DNA of 64,000 bases from Roseivivax sp. THAF197b (GCF_009363255.1 NZ_CP045318.1:1973501-2037500), one strand, 5' to 3'. Shown: positions 1 through 9,333, numbered from the stretch's first letter. Numbers and translations are program-made. Notes: generated from the letters alone by a model not told the origin.

Positions 1-675
1 CCGTCCCGGTCCGAGCAGGGCTTCAACGTCATGCTCGATGTGGGTGCCGATATCCGGGCCGATGCCCGCGATCTTCTGCAATACGCGCTGATGGGCGTGT
101 CCTATGCCCGCAACGGCCTGTCGCTCGCCCGCCCGCGCGTCGGCCTGCTCAATGTCGGCACCGAGGAACACAAAGGCCGGACCGAGCTGCACGAGGCGCA
201 TGCGCTGATCCACGCCACCGCAGAAGATGCCGAGTTTGATTTCGTGGGCTTCGTCGAGGGCGGCGATATTCCCGGTAACGTGGCCGATGTGATCGTCACC
301 GACGGCTTTACCGGCAATGTCGCGCTGAAAACCGGCGAAGGCACGGCGAGCCTCATTCGCGATCTTCTGCGCGAAGCCTTCGCCTATTCCTTCATCTCGC
401 GCATCGCGTCCCTTCTGGCCTATCCCTCGCTCAAGCGGCTGTCGAAGCGGATCGACCCGCGCCGCGTCAATGGCGGGGTCTTCCTCGGTCTGAACGGAAC
501 GGTCGTGAAATCCCACGGCGCCGCCGATGCCACGGGTGTGGCTGCGGCCACGCGCCTCGCCTACCGCCTCGCGGAGCAGGGCTTTACGGACCGGCTGAAG
601 GCCCGGGTTGCCTCTGCCGCGGAGCGCGCTCAGGATATCGCCAAATCCGCCGAAGACGGAGAGGAGACGACATGA
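1..675 (+). CDS. plsX: Phosphate acyltransferase PlsX, 5' part missing
   Basis: This is the C-terminal part of PlsX, which makes acyl-phosphate from acyl-ACP for the PlsY step of phospholipid synthesis. The reading frame is open from base 1, so the true start lies outside the window. About 224 residues are present. Family landmarks include LDVGA near residue 12 of the visible part, the segment PRVGLLNVGTEEHKG and a Gly-rich FTGNVALKTGEG stretch. The stop TGA overlaps the fabH start in an ATGA, which indicates translational coupling. The plsX-fabH order is the classical one. The Met at base 31 is internal and should not be taken as the start. Confidence 0.95.
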   Translation, partial: PSRSEQGFNVMLDVGADIRADARDLLQYALMGVSYARNGLSLARPRVGLLNVGTEEHKGRTELHEAHALIHATAEDAEFDFVGFVEGGDIPGNVADVIVTDGFTGNVALKTGEGTASLIRDLLREAFAYSFISRIASLLAYPSLKRLSKRIDPRRVNGGVFLGLNGTVVKSHGAADATGVAAATRLAYRLAEQGFTDRLKARVASAAERAQDIAKSAEDGEETT

Positions 676-1643
676 CCGTGCGTGCCGTGGTCGCTGGATG
701 CGGCCACTACCTTCCGACCCGCGTGGTCGAGAATGCCGAATTCGAATCCCGCCTCGACACATCCGATGAGTGGATCCGAAGCCGGTCCGGCATCGAACGG
801 CGTCACTTTGCAGCCGAGGGCGAGACCACGTCGGACCTCGCCACCCATGCCGCCCGTGCCGCTTTGGCCGATGCGGGGCTGGTGCCCGACGATATCGATG
901 CGCTGATCGTCGCCACCTCCACCGCGGATCTGACCTTCCCGTCGGCTGCCACGATGGTGCAGGCGCAACTCGGCATGACCCGTGGCTTTGCCTTCGACGT
1001 GCAGGCCGTCTGCGCGGGCTTCATCTACGCGATGAGCAACGCCAACGCGCTGATCGTCTCGGGCCAGGCCGAACGGGTCATGGTCATCGGGGCAGAGACC
1101 TTCAGCCGGATCATGGATTGGGAAGACCGCTCGACCTGCGTGCTTTTCGGTGACGGTGCGGGCGCGATCATCCTCGAGGCGAAAACCGGCAGCGGCTCGG
1201 TCGCCGACCGCGGCATCCTCTCGACCGATCTGCATTCGGACGGACGCCACCGCGATATCCTTTATGTCGATGGCGGTGTCTCCACCCAAAGCACTGGCCA
1301 TCTGCGCATGGAGGGCAAAGAAGTCTTCCGCCACGCGGTCGAGAAGCTCGCCGCGACAGCGACGGATGCGCTCGGCAAGGTCGGGCTCACCGGCGCGGAT
1401 GTGGATTGGGTCGTCCCGCACCAGGCCAATATCCGCATCATTTCGGGCACCGCGAAGAAGCTGGGCCTGTCCATGGACAACGTCATCGTCACCGTTCAGG
1501 ACCATGGCAATACGTCCGCGGCGTCGATCCCGCTCGCCCTGTCCGTCGGCAAGGCGGAAGGCAAGATCAAGCAGGGCGATCTGCTGGTCACCGAAGCCAT
1601 TGGCGGTGGTCTCGCCTGGGGCGCTGTCGTCCTGCGCTGGTAG
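672..1643 (+). CDS. fabH: Beta-ketoacyl-ACP synthase III
   Basis: FabH condenses acetyl-CoA with malonyl-ACP to start type II fatty-acid synthesis in the cytoplasm. The 323-residue length is normal for the family. The thiolase-fold catalytic triad is visible: Cys114 in AVCAGF, His250 in VPHQAN and Asn280 in DHGNTSA. The DxGDGAGA-like segment (FGDGAGA) lies near residue 160. The start ATG overlaps the plsX stop by four bases. The next gene, ihfA, begins about 97 bases later behind its own promoter-like sequence, so fabH probably ends the plsX transcript. Confidence 0.97.
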   Translation: MTVRAVVAGCGHYLPTRVVENAEFESRLDTSDEWIRSRSGIERRHFAAEGETTSDLATHAARAALADAGLVPDDIDALIVATSTADLTFPSAATMVQAQLGMTRGFAFDVQAVCAGFIYAMSNANALIVSGQAERVMVIGAETFSRIMDWEDRSTCVLFGDGAGAIILEAKTGSGSVADRGILSTDLHSDGRHRDILYVDGGVSTQSTGHLRMEGKEVFRHAVEKLAATATDALGKVGLTGADVDWVVPHQANIRIISGTAKKLGLSMDNVIVTVQDHGNTSAASIPLALSVGKAEGKIKQGDLLVTEAIGGGLAWGAVVLRW

Positions 1644-1686
1644 CACTTTTTCCGGCGCATCCCCGCCTGCCGCCAAGCCATTGATA

Positions 1687-1716
1687 TTGACTCGGAAAAT
1701 CCCCCGCGCCTAAACT
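1687..1716 (+). promoter_or_regulatory. Predicted sigma-70 promoter of ihfA
   Basis: TTGACT (1687-1692) and TAAACT (1711-1716) are separated by 18 bases, close to the housekeeping consensus. This would place transcription start near 1723, just ahead of the ihfA ATG at 1740. The position within the short fabH-ihfA gap supports it. The call rests on sequence pattern only. Confidence 0.5.
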
Positions 1717-1739
1717 CCCCAAAACCAAGGGGATAGCTG

Positions 1740-2042
1740 ATGGGCGAGAAGACACTGACGCGCATGGATCTGAGCGAGGCGGTATTCCGCGAAGTCGGTC
1801 TGTCGCGCAACGAAAGTGCGGATCTGGTCGAAGCGATCCTTCAGCACATGTCGGACGCGCTGGTCTCCGGCGAACAGGTGAAGATCTCCTCCTTCGGGAC
1901 CTTCTCCGTCCGCGACAAGGCCGCCCGCGTCGGCCGCAACCCCAAGACCGGCGAAGAGGTTCCGATCCAGCCCCGCCGCGTGTTGACCTTCCGCCCTTCG
2001 CACTTGATGAAAGACCGCGTGGCTGCAGGCAACAAGAGCTGA
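1740..2042 (+). CDS. ihfA: Integration host factor subunit alpha
   Basis: This is a 100-residue DNA-bending protein of the HU/IHF family. The alpha subunit pairs with IhfB to bend DNA at replication, recombination and promoter sites. The N-terminal helices ([22 protein letters not shown]) and the flexible-arm signature [12 protein letters not shown] at residues 62-73 are clear, including the Pro that intercalates at the DNA kink. [12 protein letters not shown] matches alphaproteobacterial IHF-alpha better than HU. A MerR-type gene follows after seven bases in the same direction, the usual arrangement for ihfA in this group. Confidence 0.96.
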   Translation: MGEKTLTRMDLSEAVFREVGLSRNESADLVEAILQHMSDALVSGEQVKISSFGTFSVRDKAARVGRNPKTGEEVPIQPRRVLTFRPSHLMKDRVAAGNKS

Positions 2043-2049
2043 GACCGAT

Positions 2050-3414
2050 ATGAGCAAATCTCGCGACGCCTTCCGCACGATCAGCGAGGTGGCGGAATGG
2101 CTTGATACGCCCGCGCATGTGCTGCGTTTCTGGGAAAGCAAGTTTCCGCAGGTCAAACCGGTCAAGCGGGCGGGCGGCAGGCGCTATTATCGTCCCGCCG
2201 ACATGACGCTTCTGGGCGGCATCAAGAAGCTGCTGCACGACGATGGCCTGACCATCAAGGGTGTTCAGAAAGTCCTGTCGGAACAAGGGGTCAAGGCGGT
2301 CTCCGCGATGGCGCAGCCGATTGACGACGACACCGAAAGCGCCCCGATCGAGGCCAGCCGCAGCAAGGCGGTGGAGGATGACGACGTCCCCGCCCGGATC
2401 GAGGACAGCCCCGAGGCGGATATGGACGTGGATGCGGCGCCGGAAGCGGACGACGCGATCGAGGATGCGCCCTTCATCGAAGCGGAGCCCCCGACCTCGA
2501 CCGTGATCCCCTTTACCGGCGGCGCTTTGGCGGAGACGCCCGGCCGTGCCAAAGCCTCGGCCCCCAAGACGTCTCCGGACGAGGACACGCCCCTGCCCGC
2601 CTCGGAAAACGCTGAGACGTCGGGCGACGCGCAGGACATCGTGGAAGCCCCCTTGCCCGAAGACGCGATCGCAGCTTCCGACATGGATGACATAGCGCCC
2701 GCAGCGCCCGATGATCCGGCGGAATCCGCGCGCGACGCCGACGCGAACGAGGCGATGCAGGACGCCGCAGCCGCCACATCCGAAAGCGATATCGACGCGC
2801 TCGTCGCCGAGACGATCGGCAGCGAGGCGGCGCACGACGAGATGGATCAGGCGGAGGAGGCCGGATCGGCCGAGGACGCCGCCCCCCCGGCCAAGTCCGA
2901 GGCGGCCCCCGCCGCCGAAGATACCAACGAGGCGCCCGAACAACCCAGCCTGTTCGGCACGACGCCGGAATTCCTCGCCAAACCCTTCAGCGATCGGGAA
3001 TCCGAGCAGGCCGAGGCGCCACAGCCCGAAGACGCAGCCGAAACCGTCGCTGAAGAAGAGACGCCCGCAGAAATCGCCGCCGCCAGCGAGAAGGCCGATA
3101 CCTCTGCGCCTGATATCGCGGACGAGGATGATACGCGCGACGAAGAGACTGGTCCGGAAAATACTGGCCAAGAAGCCACGGACAGTGACAATGACGCGAC
3201 CGAGGCTACGGACGCCGTCACCGCCGATGACGCAGACCGCACCGAAGACAGTGCGCCTCAACCCGACGCCGCCCTGCCCGACGCGGCAGCCCATGAGCCC
3301 GTCCCCGGCCCACTCCGTCACCTGGCTCGCATCCCGCGTCTCACGCCCGAAATGGCCGAGCGGATGGCGCCGCACGTGGCCGCTCTCGGCGCGCATCTCG
3401 ACGCCGGGGCGTAA
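2050..3414 (+). CDS. MerR-family regulator with long acidic low-complexity tail
   Basis: Residues 10-80 form a MerR-type winged helix ([23 protein letters not shown], then [12 protein letters not shown] and the dimer helix [15 protein letters not shown]). No Cys or other effector-binding domain is visible. Residues from about 90 to 420 are dominated by Ala, Glu, Asp, Pro, Ser and Thr and are probably disordered. A short folded-looking end follows ([31 protein letters not shown]). The protein has 454 residues, against about 110-150 for an ordinary MerR protein. It is probably co-transcribed with ihfA. Its target and signal are unknown to me. Confidence 0.85.
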   Translation: MSKSRDAFRTISEVAEWLDTPAHVLRFWESKFPQVKPVKRAGGRRYYRPADMTLLGGIKKLLHDDGLTIKGVQKVLSEQGVKAVSAMAQPIDDDTESAPIEASRSKAVEDDDVPARIEDSPEADMDVDAAPEADDAIEDAPFIEAEPPTSTVIPFTGGALAETPGRAKASAPKTSPDEDTPLPASENAETSGDAQDIVEAPLPEDAIAASDMDDIAPAAPDDPAESARDADANEAMQDAAAATSESDIDALVAETIGSEAAHDEMDQAEEAGSAEDAAPPAKSEAAPAAEDTNEAPEQPSLFGTTPEFLAKPFSDRESEQAEAPQPEDAAETVAEEETPAEIAAASEKADTSAPDIADEDDTRDEETGPENTGQEATDSDNDATEATDAVTADDADRTEDSAPQPDAALPDAAAHEPVPGPLRHLARIPRLTPEMAERMAPHVAALGAHLDAGA

Positions 3415-3500
3415 GCCACCCGCCCGCGCGCCAAATGCCGGAAAATTCCATGCGCAAGGGGGTTGCGACGGCGGCGAAAACCGGTATGACACGCCCTAGT

Positions 3501-3577
3501 CGGGCTATGGCGCAGCCTGGTAGCGCGTCCGTCTGGGGGACGGAAGGTCGCAGGTTCGAGTCCTGCTAGCCCGACCA
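3501..3577 (+). tRNA. tRNA-Pro (anticodon GGG)
   Basis: The 77-base cloverleaf can be folded by eye. The 7-bp acceptor stem is CGGGCTA/TAGCCCG, the D stem GCGC/GCGC contains the AGCCTGGTA loop, and the anticodon stem is TCCGT/ACGGA with loop CTGGGGG, giving anticodon GGG. The T arm is GCAGG-TTCGAGT-CCTGC. The 3' ACCA is encoded. This is the only tRNA gene I find in the window. Confidence 0.96.
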
Positions 3578-3779
3578 GCTACCTACCCAAATATCGCTTT
3601 CCGCGATGCCGCCACTCGTGGCTATCGCCCTTTGCGCGCAGTATCGCAGTCGCGATCAATGCCGCCCAAAACCCCACAACAACGGCTTTTTCGCAATGTG
3701 TCGGCGCGGGATGCGTTTCCTTTGGCGCGCGGCTCTTGCTAGACACGTCCAAAGGCAGCCGGATGGGAGATGCGGCCAG

Positions 3780-4859
3780 ATGACAGGCGTATTGGCAAGC
3801 CAGCAGATCGAGACGCTGATCGAGACGGGCGTGATCCGCCCAGATGTGCCGCTGGTCGACGGACAGATCCAACCCGCGAGCCTCGATCTTAGGCTCGGGC
3901 ATCAGGCGATCCGCGTCCGCGCCTCCTTCCTTGCGGGCAAGGGACGCCGGGTCGAGGACCGTTTGGCCGAGTTCGAGATGCATCGCGTCGATCTGAGCGG
4001 CGGGGCCGTCCTCGAGAAGGGCTGCGTCTATCTGATCCCTCTTCTCGAACATGTCGCCCTGCCCGCGGGCATCTCCGCCATCGCCAATGCCAAAAGCTCG
4101 ACCGGGCGGCTCGATCTTCTGACCCGCACGATCACGGACGAAGGCACGGAGTTCGACAGGATCGCCGATGGCTATACCGGCCCGCTTTATGCCGAGATCT
4201 GCCCGCGCTCCTTCTCTGTTCTCGTGCGCACGGGCATGCGCCTCAATCAGATCCGCTTCCGCAATGGCCAATCGGTGCTCGACGACGCCGCGCTGACCGC
4301 GTTGCACGAAGCCGAGACGCTGGTCGGTGGCGGGCCTGCGCTCATTCGCGACGGCTTGGGTTTTTCGGTCGATCTCGATCCCGGCGAGGAGACGGACCTC
4401 GTCGGCTATCGGGCCAAGCCGCATACCGGCGTGATCGATCTGGACAAGATCGGCCATTACGACGCGCGCGAATTCTGGGAAGAGATCCGCACTCGCGACG
4501 GCCGGATCATCCTCGATCCCGACGCCTTCTACATCCTCGTCAGTCGCGAAGCGGTGCATATTCCCCCCGCCTATGCTGCCGAGATGGCGCCCTATCTGGC
4601 CATGGTAGGCGAGTTCCGCGTGCATTATGCGGGTTTCTTCGATCCGGGCTTCGGCCATGCGCAGGCGGGCGGGACCGGCTCACGCGGCGTGCTCGAGGTC
4701 CGCTGCCACGAAGCGCCCTTCGTGCTGGAGCATGGCCAGATCGTGGGCCGCCTGGTCTATGAGAGGATGGACGAGGTACCGGAGCAACTCTACGGCCGCG
4801 AGATCGCGTCGAACTACCAGGGCCAGGGCCTGAAGCTGTCCAAACATTTCCGGACCTGA
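3780..4859 (+). CDS. dcd: dCTP deaminase, two-domain long form
   Basis: The protein belongs to the Dcd/dUTPase fold family and should convert dCTP to dUTP for thymidylate synthesis. At 359 residues it is about twice the length of the Escherichia coli Dcd subunit, a long form I associate with alphaproteobacteria. The first half carries the family segment AKSSTGRLDLLTR with the trimer-interface and nucleotide residues, followed by GYTGPLYAEI. The second half repeats a similar beta-rich pattern (YAGFFDPGFG, LEVRCHE). The ATG at 3780 is preferred over upstream in-frame starts because GGGAG lies at 3765-3769 and similarity begins there. Confidence 0.88.
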   Translation: MTGVLASQQIETLIETGVIRPDVPLVDGQIQPASLDLRLGHQAIRVRASFLAGKGRRVEDRLAEFEMHRVDLSGGAVLEKGCVYLIPLLEHVALPAGISAIANAKSSTGRLDLLTRTITDEGTEFDRIADGYTGPLYAEICPRSFSVLVRTGMRLNQIRFRNGQSVLDDAALTALHEAETLVGGGPALIRDGLGFSVDLDPGEETDLVGYRAKPHTGVIDLDKIGHYDAREFWEEIRTRDGRIILDPDAFYILVSREAVHIPPAYAAEMAPYLAMVGEFRVHYAGFFDPGFGHAQAGGTGSRGVLEVRCHEAPFVLEHGQIVGRLVYERMDEVPEQLYGREIASNYQGQGLKLSKHFRT

Positions 4860-5057
4860 TCCTTTGGATCCGGGCTAACCCCCGAAATTCGCGCCACAAA
4901 TTGTGCCCGCCTACCCTTTGGCGGGAACCTGCCTGCGCGGACACGATGATTTCAGCGATAATCCGCCATTGGCCCCGGTGTGGGAACGCGGGGCCTCATT
5001 GGCCTGTTCTATCGCCAGACGCCCGAACCGGGCACAGCATAGAACGGAGGGTCTCGA

Positions 5058-5459
5058 ATGACCTGCAAGACACGTACCCTGACCTGCATTCTCGCCGTCC
5101 CCGCAATGGTTGGCGCCATGGCATCCGCCGCCTTTGCCGACACCCCGCTCGAAGTGGCACCCGCTATTCCGGCAAGCGTCACGGAAAGCGCCGAGCCATG
5201 GCCGGTTTATGAGGGCCCCGGCATCGACAATGACATCGTCGCACGCGTGGCGACGGACGCCGTGGTAGAAGTCTCTGGCTGTCTTGAGGCCGATCCCTGG
5301 TGCGCAGTGAGCGGCCCGAAATTCAGCGGCTGGGTTTCGCAAGCGGCGATCGACACGGGCGACGTGACGCCCCCCGCGATCGACGTCGATTGGGAGAACC
5401 CGTTGCTCATCCTCGTGGATGAAGAGGTCGTCCCGGAAGACGCGGTTAAGACCGAGTAA
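5058..5459 (+). CDS. Secreted small SH3-domain protein
   Basis: This 133-residue protein begins with a Sec-type signal peptide (positive start TCKTRT, hydrophobic core, cleavage probably after AFA near residue 27). The mature part has a bacterial SH3-like pattern: WPVYEGPGIDNDIVARVATDAVVEVSGC, two Cys in GCLEADPWCAV, then the GWV turn. Such domains usually bind cell-wall peptides, so a periplasmic location is inferred. The strong GGAGGG ribosome site at 5046-5051 supports this start. The gene stands alone with a terminator directly behind it. Confidence 0.75.
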   Translation: MTCKTRTLTCILAVPAMVGAMASAAFADTPLEVAPAIPASVTESAEPWPVYEGPGIDNDIVARVATDAVVEVSGCLEADPWCAVSGPKFSGWVSQAAIDTGDVTPPAIDVDWENPLLILVDEEVVPEDAVKTE

Positions 5460-5491
5460 TCGCTCCTACCCCGCGGTAACGTGACAAACAA

Positions 5492-5528
5492 AAACGCGCT
5501 CCGGCCAGTCGGTCGGGCGCGTTTCTTT
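5492..5528 (+). terminator. Rho-independent terminator after the SH3-protein gene
   Basis: Perfect 8-bp outer arms AAACGCGC (5492-5499) and GCGCGTTT (5517-5524) enclose a mostly paired inner stem, followed by a T-rich CTTT. The terminator lies between convergent genes and may serve both. Confidence 0.75.
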
Positions 5529-5555
5529 CGTTTCAGTATCTGAACAGACGCGGGT

Positions 5556-5771
5556 TCAGAACCGCCCGGCGCGACGTGCGTGCCGCATCGCTTTTTGTGC
5601 GTTGCCCATGTTCTTCTTGGCCGAATCCGCCCGCTGGCGTTCCTCGGGCGACATGTCCTCACGGGCCTTACCCTTGCCAAAGGCCTTGTCCATGCCGGCA
5701 TTGACGCCCTTGTTGATGACCTGACGCATCACCGTGCGCATGATCATGTTGATGATCTGGTTCGCGTTCAT
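5556..5771 (-). CDS. Small conserved-looking hypothetical protein
   Basis: This is a 71-residue basic protein of unknown family. The N-terminal half is a run of hydrophobic and amphipathic residues (NQIINMIMRTVMRQVINKGVNAGMDKAF). The C-terminal half is charged, with a PEERQR motif and an Arg-rich end. The start at 5771 is chosen because AGGAGAG lies just upstream on the minus strand. It sits 133 bases downstream of scpB in the same direction, so it may be the last gene of that operon. I assign no function. Confidence 0.65.
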   Translation of the reverse strand: MNANQIINMIMRTVMRQVINKGVNAGMDKAFGKGKAREDMSPEERQRADSAKKNMGNAQKAMRHARRAGRF

Positions 5772-5904
5772 CGTGCCTCTCCTCGTCGCTTCCACGCGTC
5801 GTTGCATCGGTATCTAGGTGAGAATTGCGCCGATTTCATGGCCAATCCCATTCGCAACCCGAGATTAGGCGCAAACCCCGGCCATGTGCCGAAGGACCGC
5901 CCAA

Positions 5905-6588
5905 TCAATCTTCGAAAAGCTCGCTTTGGCCTTCGTCGGTGGCTTCCTCGGCATCGACATCGCCCTCGCCCGCCCCGGGAAGGGAGCCAAGCGGCGGACG
6001 GCTCTCCAGAAGGCCCGCCGCGCGCAGTTCCTTGAGGCCCGGCAGATCGCGCGCATTCTCCAACCCGAAATGATCCAGGAAGTCCTGCGTCACCACGAAG
6101 GTCACCGGGCGGCCCGGTGTCATCTTGCGCCGCCCGAAGCGGATCCATTCCATCTCGATCAGCAGATCGACCGTGCCCCGGCTGACGGACACGCCCCGGA
6201 TCTCCTCGATCTCGGCGCGGGTGACGGGCTGATGATAGGCGATGATCGCCAGCGTCTCGATCGCGGCGCGGCTGAGCTTGCGCGTCTCCACCGTCTCCTT
6301 GCGCATGAGAAAGCCGAGATCGGGCGCGGTGCGGATCGCCCAGGCATCGCCCACGCGCACCACGCGCACGCCCCGCCCCTCGTAGCGCTTTTGAAGATAG
6401 ACCAGCGCTTCGGCCGCGTCGCAGCCAAACGGCATCCGGTCGTTCAAGTCCTTCACGGTCTGCGGCTCGGCTGTGGCAAAGAGAATTGCCTCGACCATGC
6501 GCTCCTGCTCACCCATGGGCGGCGCTTCGAACAGGCTGTCCTCGACCGCGTCGTCGGCCTCATCCGCGGTGTCCGGTTGGTCGCTCAT
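5905..6588 (-). CDS. scpB: Segregation and condensation protein ScpB
   Basis: ScpB is the winged-helix kleisin-associated subunit of the Smc-ScpAB complex that compacts and segregates the chromosome. At 227 residues the length is normal. Family landmarks are EAILFATAEP near residue 33, LSRAAIETLAIIAYHQPVTRAEIEEIRGV and the second winged helix ending in FLDHFGLENARDLPGL. A short acidic tail follows. Its ATG overlaps the scpA stop in an ATGA, consistent with stoichiometric coupling of the two partners. Confidence 0.95.
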   Translation of the reverse strand: MSDQPDTADEADDAVEDSLFEAPPMGEQERMVEAILFATAEPQTVKDLNDRMPFGCDAAEALVYLQKRYEGRGVRVVRVGDAWAIRTAPDLGFLMRKETVETRKLSRAAIETLAIIAYHQPVTRAEIEEIRGVSVSRGTVDLLIEMEWIRFGRRKMTPGRPVTFVVTQDFLDHFGLENARDLPGLKELRAAGLLESRPPLGSLPGAGEGDVDAEEATDEGQSELFED

Positions 6589-7382
6589 TGCTCCCGTCCC
6601 TCCCTGCGACGCAGCTCGATGGGGGCGAAAAGCTCCGATTGGCGCAACTCCGCGCGGCCTTCCTTCACCAGCTCCAACGAGGCCGCGAAGGTTGCTGCCG
6701 TCGCGGAACGCCGCCGCACCGGATCATCGTCCCAACCGTCGGGCAGGTAGGAGGAGATATCGGTCCAGGTCCCGGCAAAGCCGATCATGCCACGCATCCG
6801 GTCGAGCGCCATCTCCATCGTGAAGACGCGGTCGCGATCCATCACGAAGGGGCGAAACTCGTCGCGCGTGCGCGTGCGCGCATAGGCCTGCATCAGGTCC
6901 AGGATGGTGGCGGTGTATTTCACCTGCCGCACCCGCTCCATCTTCTCGGGCAGACCGCGGGCGAAGAAATCGCGCCCTTTCTGGTCCCGCGCCATAAGCC
7001 GTGCAGCAACGTCGCGCATGGCCTGAAGCCGTTCGAGCTGAAACGCCAGATGCGCGGCCAGCTCTTCGCCCGACGGCCCCTCTTCGGTGGGATCGGGCGG
7101 CAGAAGCAGACGCGATTTCAGAAAGGCGAGCCAGGCCGCCATGACCAGATAATCGGCGGCAAGCTCGATCCTGAGCTCCTTGGCCTTCTCCACGAAGGCC
7201 AGGTATTGCCGGGCCAGATCCAGCACCGAGATGCGCCGCAGGTCGACCTTCTGTGTGCGCGACAGCGTCAGGAGCAGGTCAAGCGGCCCCTCGAACCCGT
7301 CCACATCCACGATCAGCGCCTCCGCCTGCAGGCGGTCCGCGACGGACAGGGGCTGCAATTCGAACTGGCTTTCTTCGGTCAT
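6585..7382 (-). CDS. scpA: Segregation and condensation protein ScpA
   Basis: ScpA is the kleisin subunit that bridges Smc heads. The protein has 265 residues. The N-terminal kleisin signature FEGPLDLLLTLSRTQKVDLRRISVLDLARQYL begins near residue 29. It is followed by YLVMAAWLAFLKSRLLLPPD and a C-terminal winged helix with FAASLELVKEGRAELRQSELFAPI. It overlaps nagZ upstream and scpB downstream, each by an ATGA, so the three proteins are probably made from one coupled message. Confidence 0.95.
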   Translation of the reverse strand: MTEESQFELQPLSVADRLQAEALIVDVDGFEGPLDLLLTLSRTQKVDLRRISVLDLARQYLAFVEKAKELRIELAADYLVMAAWLAFLKSRLLLPPDPTEEGPSGEELAAHLAFQLERLQAMRDVAARLMARDQKGRDFFARGLPEKMERVRQVKYTATILDLMQAYARTRTRDEFRPFVMDRDRVFTMEMALDRMRGMIGFAGTWTDISSYLPDGWDDDPVRRRSATAATFAASLELVKEGRAELRQSELFAPIELRRREGREQ

Positions 7383-8383
7383 CCTGCGCGCTCTGGTGAC
7401 AGCGCGTCCAGCTTGGCCTTGAGGGCTGCGATGTCAACCTCGGGCGGCGTCTGCCGCGCGGTCAGGGCGGCCACGGCGCGCACATACGCCTCGCCATCCA
7501 TCTCGCCGATTGCGTCCATGAGCGGGGCCATCTCGTCCATACGGCCATTGCAGTGCAAAACCACGTCGCAGCCCGCCGCGATGGAGGCCGCACCCCGCTC
7601 GGCCACGCTGCCCGACAACGCCTCCATGGAGATGTCGTCGGTCATCAACAGCCCCCCGAAGCCGATCTCCTCGCGGATCATCCGGATCATCCGGGGCGAG
7701 ATTGTCGCGGGCTTGTCGTCGAATTCGGTAAAGACCAGATGCGCGGTCATGCCAAGCGGCAGGTCCGAGAACGGACGGAACGCGGCGAAATCGGTCTCCA
7801 TCAAGGTCGTCGCCGAGGCCTCGATCCGCGGCAGGTCAAGATGACTGTCGAGCTGCGCGAGCCCATGGCCGGGCATATGCTTCATCACCGGCAGAACGCC
7901 GCCATCGAGATGCGCCTTGGCAACCGAACGCCCAAGATCAAGAACGCGCGGCAAGTCACTGCCATAACACCGATTTTTCAGGAACCTGTGGGTCTCGGGC
8001 CGGGCCACGTCGAGCATCGGTGCGCAATTTCCGTCGATGCCGCAGGCGCGCAGCTCCGCCGCCGTGATGCGGTAGCGCAGATACATCGCCTCGCGCGCCG
8101 CATCGCCGTAATGCGCGGCGAAATCCAGCGGCGCGTCCCAATCCGTCGCCAAGGGTGCCCGCAGCCGCTGCACACGTCCGCCTTCCTGATCGATGAAGAT
8201 CGGCGCGTCGCGTCCGACGCTGTCGCGTAGCTCTGCACTCAGCGCCAGAAGTTGATCCTGTGTCTCAACATTGCGCGCGAAGAGGATGAAACCAAACGGA
8301 TTTTCTCGTGCGAAGAAGCTACGCTCCTCGGCGCTCAGGCGCGGGCCCAGCGGGGCCAGGATCGCCGCGCCGAAGCGGCTCAC
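7379..8383 (-). CDS. nagZ: Beta-N-acetylhexosaminidase NagZ
   Basis: This is a glycoside hydrolase family 3 enzyme that removes N-acetylglucosamine from muropeptides during cell-wall recycling in the cytoplasm. It shows FIDQEGGRVQRLR, the NagZ loop KHMPGHG with the acid/base His, and LMTDDISM with the nucleophile Asp. I place the start at GTG 8383. This overlaps the preceding TGA as GTGA, like the other junctions here, and gives 334 residues. A TTG at 8404 would add seven residues and a 25-base overlap. The gene lies in the argS-SPOR-nagZ-scpA-scpB run. Confidence 0.93.
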   Translation of the reverse strand: MSRFGAAILAPLGPRLSAEERSFFARENPFGFILFARNVETQDQLLALSAELRDSVGRDAPIFIDQEGGRVQRLRAPLATDWDAPLDFAAHYGDAAREAMYLRYRITAAELRACGIDGNCAPMLDVARPETHRFLKNRCYGSDLPRVLDLGRSVAKAHLDGGVLPVMKHMPGHGLAQLDSHLDLPRIEASATTLMETDFAAFRPFSDLPLGMTAHLVFTEFDDKPATISPRMIRMIREEIGFGGLLMTDDISMEALSGSVAERGAASIAAGCDVVLHCNGRMDEMAPLMDAIGEMDGEAYVRAVAALTARQTPPEVDIAALKAKLDALSPERAG

Positions 8384-9333
8384 CGCGTCACCACCGGGAT
8401 GCAATCGGCGTTTTCCGCGACGAGCGCCGCGCAGAAGCGGCGCGCATCCGACAGATCCGCAAAGCCATGCGCGCGCAGACGGTAGAAGGTCTTGCCCCCC
8501 GATGCGGCCTGCTCGATCACGCGGTCCTTGCCGGTGAGGTAATCCTCAAACCGGGTCTCGAAGCGGGACCATTCACTGCGCGCGGTCTCGACGCTGTCAT
8601 AGGCGCCGAGCTGCACAAGGCGGGTGCCCGCAGGCAGGCTTGCAGGATCGATTTCCTTTGCCCCCGCTTGCATGACCGGGGCGGGCGCAGCCAGTGACGC
8701 CGTGCGCAAGCCCGAAGGCCGCGTCTGCGGACGAAGCGAACGGGCGATCCCGCCTTCGGCCTCGAGCGCCATTTCCACGGTTGCATCGATCGCGGCCCGC
8801 ACGGGATCGCTTTCGACTCCGACGGTGGCGGATGCGAATTCCTCTTCGACGGCCGCTTCAGCCTCCTGCCCGGCTTCGGCCATGACACCGTCCGGCATGT
8901 CGGTCGCGGGCGCTTCGGGCGCGCCCTCGCCAAGGGTCGGGCTTTCGGGTACGGCGGCCTGTCGCGGTGCCGGGCGCACGCCAAGCTGACCCAGGGGCAC
9001 GTCTTCCGAAACGAGCGCGGCTGTGGGCGGGGCAAGGCGGATCTCGCTCGGCGGCGGGGCTGCAACGCCCGTGCCTGCCACGTCATTCACTGCAAGACCC
9101 TGATGGTCCGCGGGCCGTCCGCCGGGATTGTCGGGCTGGATGCGCATCGGCCCCTCGGTCGCGCGCACGACGGGAATGCCCGACACGTCGCGCATGATGA
9201 GCTTCGTGCCCCAGACGCCAATCCCCACGATCAGCGCAAGCGACATCGCGGCGCCCGCCAGATGCGTCAGTGTTGCGAAAGTACTCTGTCCAGCGGATCC
9301 CGATACGGGGCCCGAACGGTAGATATCTGCCAT
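8380..9333 (-). CDS. SPOR-domain membrane protein
   Basis: This 317-residue protein has a short cytoplasmic N-terminus, one membrane helix at about residues 24-46 (FATLTHLAGAAMSLALIVGIGVWG), a Pro/Ala/Glu-rich periplasmic linker and a C-terminal SPOR domain (about 235-317, GTRLVQLGAYDSVETARSEW through FYRLRAHGFADLSDARRFCAAL). SPOR domains bind denuded glycan strands at the septum, so a role in division or wall turnover is likely. Placement next to nagZ and scpAB fits that. It follows argS by 72 bases. Confidence 0.88.
   Translation of the reverse strand: MADIYRSGPVSGSAGQSTFATLTHLAGAAMSLALIVGIGVWGTKLIMRDVSGIPVVRATEGPMRIQPDNPGGRPADHQGLAVNDVAGTGVAAPPPSEIRLAPPTAALVSEDVPLGQLGVRPAPRQAAVPESPTLGEGAPEAPATDMPDGVMAEAGQEAEAAVEEEFASATVGVESDPVRAAIDATVEMALEAEGGIARSLRPQTRPSGLRTASLAAPAPVMQAGAKEIDPASLPAGTRLVQLGAYDSVETARSEWSRFETRFEDYLTGKDRVIEQAASGGKTFYRLRAHGFADLSDARRFCAALVAENADCIPVVTR

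Noticed and set aside
1588..3492. Minus-strand open frame of 634 codons opposite the MerR-type gene
   Set aside because: Its composition (long Arg/Gly/Val runs) mirrors the acidic tail on the plus strand, and it also overlaps the ihfA gene and its promoter.
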